64,000 bases of DNA from Benincasa hispida (Eukaryota; Streptophyta; Magnoliopsida; Cucurbitales; Cucurbitaceae), in assembly GCF_009727055.1 (NCBI RefSeq), contig NC_052359.1:19532167-19596166 (forward strand), written 5' to 3'. Under the pieces are notes generated by a model that saw nothing but the letters and a program-made list of their open reading frames with translations, was not told the origin of the DNA and ran no database searches. Position numbers and translations under genes: made by a program. Below, in pieces: positions 58,640 through 64,000 of this stretch (positions are counted from its first letter, which is position 1; each line of letters starts with the position of its first letter).

Positions 58640-59949
58640 GTCTTTTCTGGCTGAAAATCACCCCCGCAATATGCCTTAACTCGCTGCCCATTAACCTTAA
58701 ATGTACGGCTCCCGTCCTCAGTGATCAGCTCCACCGCACCATGTTGGAATATTTCTTTAATGATGAAGGGTCTAGACTAGCGCAATTTTAATTTTTCAGG
58801 GAAAAGTCGTAGTCGTGAGTTGAATAGTAAGACCTTTTGCCCGACTTGGAGGTTCTTGCCGCATATGTGTTTGTCGTGCCAGCACTTTGTGTGCTCCTTG
58901 TAAATCTTTGCGTTCTCATATGCGTTGATCCTCTATTCCTCCAGCTCGACCAGTTGAAGTTTTCTCGATTCTCCTGCTTTCTTCAAATCAAAGTTTAGTT
59001 TTTTTTTACCGCCCACAATGCCTTCTATTCCAGCTCCAGAGGCAAATGACATGCCTTATCAAATACCAACGTATATGGGGACATACCTATGGATGTTTTA
59101 AATGTAGTTCGGTATGCTCACAACGCATCGTCGAGCTTTATTGCCCAATCCTTTCGTGAAGGCCTTACTAACGTCTCAAGTATCAGCTTGATCTCTCGAT
59201 TGGACACCTCGGCCTAACCATTCGTCTGCAGATGGTATGTGGTGGCCACTTTGTGGAGAATATTATATTTGCGCAGCAGCTCCTTGACAGTATGATTGAC
59301 AAAGTGAGACCCTTCATCACTTATTATGGCACACGAAGTGCCAAAACGAGTGAAGTGTTTTTCTTTAGGAATTGAGAGAATACGCCGCATCACTTGTTGC
59401 GCATGCCACTGCCTGTACCCACTTGGATACATAGTCGACGGCCAGCAAAATATAATTTTTACCATTCGAGGGAGGGAATGATCCCATGAAGTCGATACCT
59501 CATACGTCGAATAATTCAAGCTCCAAGATGATGTTCATCGGCATTGCATGTTTCCATGAAATGTTACCTATGCGTTGGCACCGATCACACTTCATCACAT
59601 AGTTAGCTGCATCCTTAAACAATATTGGCCAAAAGAATCCACTCTAAAAAACCTTAGCTGCGGTGCGCTACCCTCCAAAGTGCCCACCATATGGTGAGTC
59701 ATGACATTGCGATAATATGCGTTGTTGAGCAGCATTCAGTACACATAGTCGCAGAATCTGGTCTGCCCCCCTTTTGTACAGATTCAACTCATCCCAGAAA
59801 TATGATCTGCATTCGTGCTTGAGCCTCCTCTTCTGGTGGTCAGTATATTCCTCCGAAAATTGCTCGCAAACCAGATAGTTGACTATGTCAGCATACCAGG
59901 GCAATTCTTCAATATGGAACAGCTGCTCATCTGGGAACACCGCATTCAC
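58640..59949 (-). pseudogene. Athila-like integrase (zinc-binding, core, C-terminal)
   Basis: 59949-59668 carries YLVCEQFSEEYTDHQKRRLK, CHDSPYGGHFGG and LYKRGADQILRLCV, the H2C2 region. 59519-59214 holds the core with AIISDEGSHFVNH and KVATTYHLQTNG (normally YHPQTNGQ). About 58870-58640 gives [20 protein letters not shown] and TFKVNGQRVKAYCGG, the C-terminal domain. Several stops. Confidence 0.82.
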
Positions 59950-61486
59950 CTCTGACTCGTTGCGATCAGCTCAGGGTTTTTCGATCTCGACAAGTGATCT
60001 GCAACTTGGTTCTCCGTCCCCTTTCGATCAATTATTTTTATATCATATTCTTGGAGGAGGAGAACCCATCTGAACAACCTCGGCTTCGCATCCTTCTTTG
60101 TCATTAAATACTTTATTGTCGAATGATCAGTATGGATGAGTACCTTGGTTCCCAGCAGATATGCTCTAAATTTTTCCAACGCAAAAATTACCGCAAGTAG
60201 CTCTTTCTCTGTGGTGGTATAATTGGTCTGAGTAGGATTTAACGTCTTACTCGCATATGCGATAGGATGTAAGATTGCTTTTCTCTTCTATGCCAAAACT
60301 GCTCCTATCGCATACCCGCTTACATCGCACATTAATTCAAAAGGAAGTGTCCAATCAGGTGCAATTAACACGGTGTGGTAGTCAGTGCATTCTTCAAAAT
60401 TCTGAATGCGTTGAGGAAATTTTTGTCAAAATCAAATTTTCTATCAACCTCCAACAACGCACTCGGTGGTCGTGCTATTTTCGAAAAGTCCTTGACAAAG
60501 CGTCTATGAAATCTGGCGTGCCCCAAGAAACTTCGTACAACCTTCACGCTTGTTGGAGGTGGAAGTTTTTCAATTGCTTCTATTTTTGCTTTATCCACCT
60601 CCAACCCGTCCCGAAAAACCTTGTGCCCCAACACGATGCCCTCCTTTACCATAAAATGGTATTTTTTCCAGTTAAGAACGAGATTCGTCTCCTTGCATCT
60701 CTTCAGTATCTTCTCCAGGTTGACCAAATAGACTTCATAGGTGTGCCCATAGACAGAGAAGTCGTCCATGAAGATTTCAACAGAGTCCTCAAAATAGTAT
60801 GAAAAGATGGCCATCATGCACCTTTGGAACGTGCTTGGCGCATTGCAGAGGTCGAATGGCATGCGGCGAAAAGCAAAGGTCCCATATGGGCAGGTGAATG
60901 TGGTCTTTTCCTAATCTTCTAGAGCAATCATACCGGGTCATAACCGACATATCCATCCAGAAAGCAGTAAAAGTCATTTCCGGCTAGACAATCTAGCATT
61001 TGGTCAATGAACGGTAGAGGGAAATGATCTTTCTTCGTTGCCGCATTCAGCTTGCGGTAGTCCATGCAAACACGCCACCCAGTGATGGTTCTTTGTGGTA
61101 TCAGCTAATTATTTTCGTTCGAGACTACCGTCATGCCACCCTTTTTTGGCACACACTGCACGGGGCTGACCACGTGCTATCTGCTATCGGATAAATAATG
61201 CCCGCATCTAACCATTTAATGATTTCCTTTTTAACGACCTCTTTCATCGCAGGGTTAAGTCTGCGCTGATATTCGATCCTTGCTTTATAGTCTTCTTCGA
61301 GACGAATTCGATGCATACAGTAGGTTGGGCTAATTACTCGAATGTCGGCAAGCGTCCAGCCAATTGCTCGCACATGTTTCCTCAGAATGCTCATCAACAC
61401 ATTCTTCTGGTCTTCATTAAGTTCAAAGGAAATAATTACTGGCAGCTTCTCATTCTGCCCTAAAAAAGCGTACTTTAAGTGGTTCA
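59946..61486 (-). pseudogene. Athila-like reverse transcriptase and RNase H
   Basis: 61486-61131 reads LKYAFLGQNEKLPVIISFEL and AIGWTLADIRVISPTYC..., the RT entry of Athila elements. Then come DYRKLNAATKKDHFPLPFID, FYCFLDGYVGYDPV (stop), MPFDLCNAPSTFQRCMMAIF and FMDDFSVYG (active site, FMDD for the usual YVDD) with GHKVFRDGLEVDKAKIE. RNase H at 60179-59946 has [20 protein letters not shown] and VADHLSR. Frameshift near 60910 and stops. Confidence 0.88.
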
Positions 61487-63465
61487 TGAAGGAACACGAG
61501 ACATACGCAGTGGAAAAAGGACCTAATTACACTCTAATTTCTTTTAATTTAAAGGAAAAAATGCATGCAATTGAAGGAAAAAACAATGAATTAAAATGGA
61601 TAGGATAGAACCTTTCTAGCTCTTGAACAATGCTTTTCCTCGCTGAATCTCGACCCGAACTCTTTCGGACTACCACTAGAGTTGACCTACTGTCCTCTGG
61701 ACTCAGAATCGGGTTGTGGGACCCGATCGATGAAGAAAACCGAGAGAGAGAAAGAGATGGAAAAGAAATGGATTTTTCTTTTGGTTTTGGGATTTCTATT
61801 TTTCAGCCAAAATTTAGAAAACTATTTTGGCAAAAATAGCAAAAGTTTTTTCATCCAAATTGAAAGTCCAATTTATAGAAAAAAGCCATGCAACAATTGC
61901 ATGAAACAAATTCATAAAAACCTAACACCTAGAATCCACTATCTAAGTGGGCTTAATGTCTCCACTATAAGGCAACACCTAGCCCACTATTTAGTTAGTG
62001 GAATTATCCAACAAAAGTTTGGATTTTCCCACTAACTTTAGTCAAAGGGCAAAATAGTTATTTTGTCAAAGTCAAACTTTGACCTAAAAGTCAACATTTT
62101 GAATTTTTATGATTTTTCCCGTGTTGACTAATTTTAACCTCCCGAGCATGAATCCGCATTCATTTTCTCGAAATTCAAATCACATTTGAATATAAGGTGG
62201 TCAAAGTTTGACTTTTCAAAGTCAAAAGACAACTCTTTGACTTTACATCTTTGACCATTTCCATTATTTCCGAGCTTCCAAATATGAACATATTCATATT
62301 CTTGATATTTAAATCATATTTAAATATTGAAGCTATATCTTTAAACTGAAAAACCCGACCACTATATCATATATACTTGTCGATTTCTCTCTCTTCACCT
62401 AATTCGAACAATTCGACTTATTCTATCATACTGTTCTAAGTTTATTCCATATGAGCTAATAGGGGAACCTAATGGACCTATAGATCATGGGCTCTAACGA
62501 TCCGAGATTAGCTGGCTAAAACTCTTTTAGACGGAGCGTAGCTAATCAACATTCATTAACTAACGGGTCATTCCACTATAGTCCCGTAGTTGCACTCCCC
62601 TCACTATAGATATATTTGTGTCCATTTGATATAACCATGATTAGTAAGCTAATCCTTCACAGGTTGTTCGTAATCTTGGCTGGGTCATAAAAATCGTTTT
62701 ACCCCAAGACTACATCTTGTTCCTTAAGTTCCACTGATCCTTTAATGAACAATTGATTTAAGGTCCAACCTGACCTTAAACCGAACTTCTCTCGGGCCAA
62801 GGAGAGGGTGGGGCCCTTTTTCAAGACCTGGATTCAATACTAAAGGGAATAACCTATCTACTATCCCTATAACGGGTAGGAGTGAATTCCGTCTTGCACC
62901 CTATGTTCCCAGCTATCAACCTGATCTTACCCCTAAAATGGAAGGCTTATTGGGCCAGCGATGATAAACTACCCTCGCCTATGCAGATCTAAGGATAATT
63001 CCGAGTGAATAGGAGTTCATAGTTAGCTCAGGATTAAGATTAAGTTACCTAGGTCATCAATTAACGAAATAGTCAATTTTATACATAAAACGGCATTTAG
63101 AACGTAAAAAGTGACTATTTCATGGTTCAGTCTTATGCAAACTCATTGCATAGGATGCCTCCACTCACATATCTCTATATGAATGATTCAGTATCACATC
63201 GTTTGTACTAACTACAAAGTGGGTCGCATCATAGTGTCCCCAGAATAAGGCGTCCAACTTTATTCATATACTATAGACCATTTTGGCTATATATTTGAAC
63301 TTGATCCACATTTATTTTCACTACATAAAGTTCTACATTAAATAGCCTCAAGACCTTAGTTTATTGGATTCAAGATTACAATTTCAATAACAACTTTATC
63401 GAAAAACAAAACAAAATATGTTTATTAATTTATAAACTACGAGTTTTAGGACATAAAATCCAACA
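61487..63465 (-). repeat. Solo LTR D (copia type), 1,979 bp, nested in the gypsy element
   Basis: On - it begins TGTTGGATTTTATGTCC (63465) and ends GTGTTCCTTCA (61487). Flanks GTTCA (61482-61486) and ATTCA (63466-63470) match at 4 of 5. The host reading ELKTLLN stops at one edge and continues with HLKYAFLG at the other, which fixes the insertion point. Same family as LTRs A-C. Confidence 0.92.
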
Positions 63466-64000
63466 ATTCAGCAGGGTCTTCAATTCCAGTATTGGTGGTT
63501 CTACTAAGGACGGTTGCGTTGTTTTTCTTTCTTCTTTTGCTGTTGGCTCTTCTTCTTGGGTTTCGATCGTCTCAACTTCCTTGTTTGTGGTAGCAATGGA
63601 TGCGCTTGCATCTTCTTCTTCATTCTCTTCGTCAAGCTTTTCTTTTTCAGTCAATTTCTGGTCATCGTCTGAGTCATGCAGGTCTTCTTCGTCAGGAAAC
63701 TTCATGGCACGGATTATGTTGAACTTGAGCTTCTATCCATTGATGCTCAAAGTGATCTCCCCTTTATGCACATCAATCTGGGCACGACCTTTTGATAAAA
63801 ATGGTCACCCCAAGATGATGGGCACATCTTTGTCGGCTTCGTAATCTAAGATGATGAAGTCGGCTGGTAGGATAAATTTGTCGATGGTGATTAACACGTC
63901 CTTCACCTTCCCCTCTAGATAAACCAGAGATCTATCTGCAAGTTGAAGAGTCACGGTCATGGACGTAAGTTCCCCACATTCAGCTGCTTAAAGATCGACA
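63466..64000 (-). pseudogene. Athila-like aspartic protease and linker, cut by window edge
   Basis: From 64000 the - strand reads VTLQLADRSLVYLEGKVKDV, ADFIILDYEADKDVPIILG, stop, PFLSKGRAQIDVHKGEITL, the retropepsin-like domain of Athila-type elements. Then 63705-63466 is an acidic linker (EDLHDSDDDQK, DEENEEEDA) leading to PPILELKTLL at the LTR insertion. Confidence 0.82.

Larger units (their letters stand above)
58050..64000 (-). mobile_element. Athila-like Ty3/gypsy retrotransposon, interrupted by a solo LTR
   Basis: On the - strand: aspartic protease (64000-63400), interruption by a solo LTR (63465-61487), RT (61486 to about 60350), RNase H (about 60330-59946), integrase (59949 to about 58640). 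Upstream parts lie beyond the right edge. The left limit (about 58050) is placed where the - strand 3' non-coding DNA meets the copia gag fragment. Frameshifts and stops (for example after GYVGYDPV near 60920) make it inactive. Confidence 0.88.

Noticed and set aside
60275..60802. 175-residue + strand ORF
   Set aside because: Antisense of the Athila-like reverse transcriptase.

Overview
The window is nuclear DNA of a flowering plant. Genes have GT-AG introns, the intergenic DNA is very AT-rich, and plant-type Ty1/copia, Ty3/gypsy (Athila-like), LINE, CACTA, hAT, Mutator-like and Tourist-like elements are packed between a few genes. The gene structures suit a eudicot. A cucurbit is my guess from the look of the repeats, but I cannot prove it from sequence alone.

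Only three genes look intact, all on the + strand and all spliced by reading the sequence: (1) CMP-KDO synthetase (KDSB-like, 8 exons, 6552-11006, 296 aa), which activates the KDO sugar for pectin rhamnogalacturonan II; (2) a chloroplast m-type thioredoxin (2 exons, 25170-27743, 177 aa); (3) a divergent alpha-expansin (3 exons, 52114-55612, 265 aa). They do not form a pathway, although KDSB and the expansin both concern the cell wall. Their coding sequence adds up to about 2.2 kb of 64 kb.

Layout: 1-5.2 kb holds a decayed copia element joined to a LINE that lacks its 3' half, both on the - strand. 6.5-11 kb is KDSB, with a Mutator-like MITE, a SINE and a hairpin repeat in its introns. 13.4-23.5 kb is an LTR fragment carrying a hAT MITE, a truncated copia-type LTR, and a large broken CACTA transposon interrupted by a gypsy fragment. 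25.2-27.7 kb is the thioredoxin gene. 28-35.7 kb is AT-rich DNA with a hAT MITE, a 659-bp solo LTR with perfect target-site duplication (TSD), a CACTA-type MITE and a Harbinger transposase remnant. 35.8-42.5 kb is a cluster of three related LTRs (two -, one +). 42.5-45.4 kb is a deleted CACTA element lying between two oppositely oriented copia gag fragments. 45.4-51.6 kb is repeats, SINEs and MITEs. 52-55.8 kb is the expansin gene. 56.6-58 kb is a copia remnant with a primer-binding site. 58-64 kb is an Athila-like gypsy element on the - strand, split by a 1,979-bp solo LTR.

I found no convincing new biological system. The observations most worth checking are the nested solo LTRs with readable TSDs, the inverted LTR pair that could give hairpin RNA, the CACTA element whose flanks do not match, and several MITE/SINE families whose ends and TSDs can be read directly, some inside gene introns.
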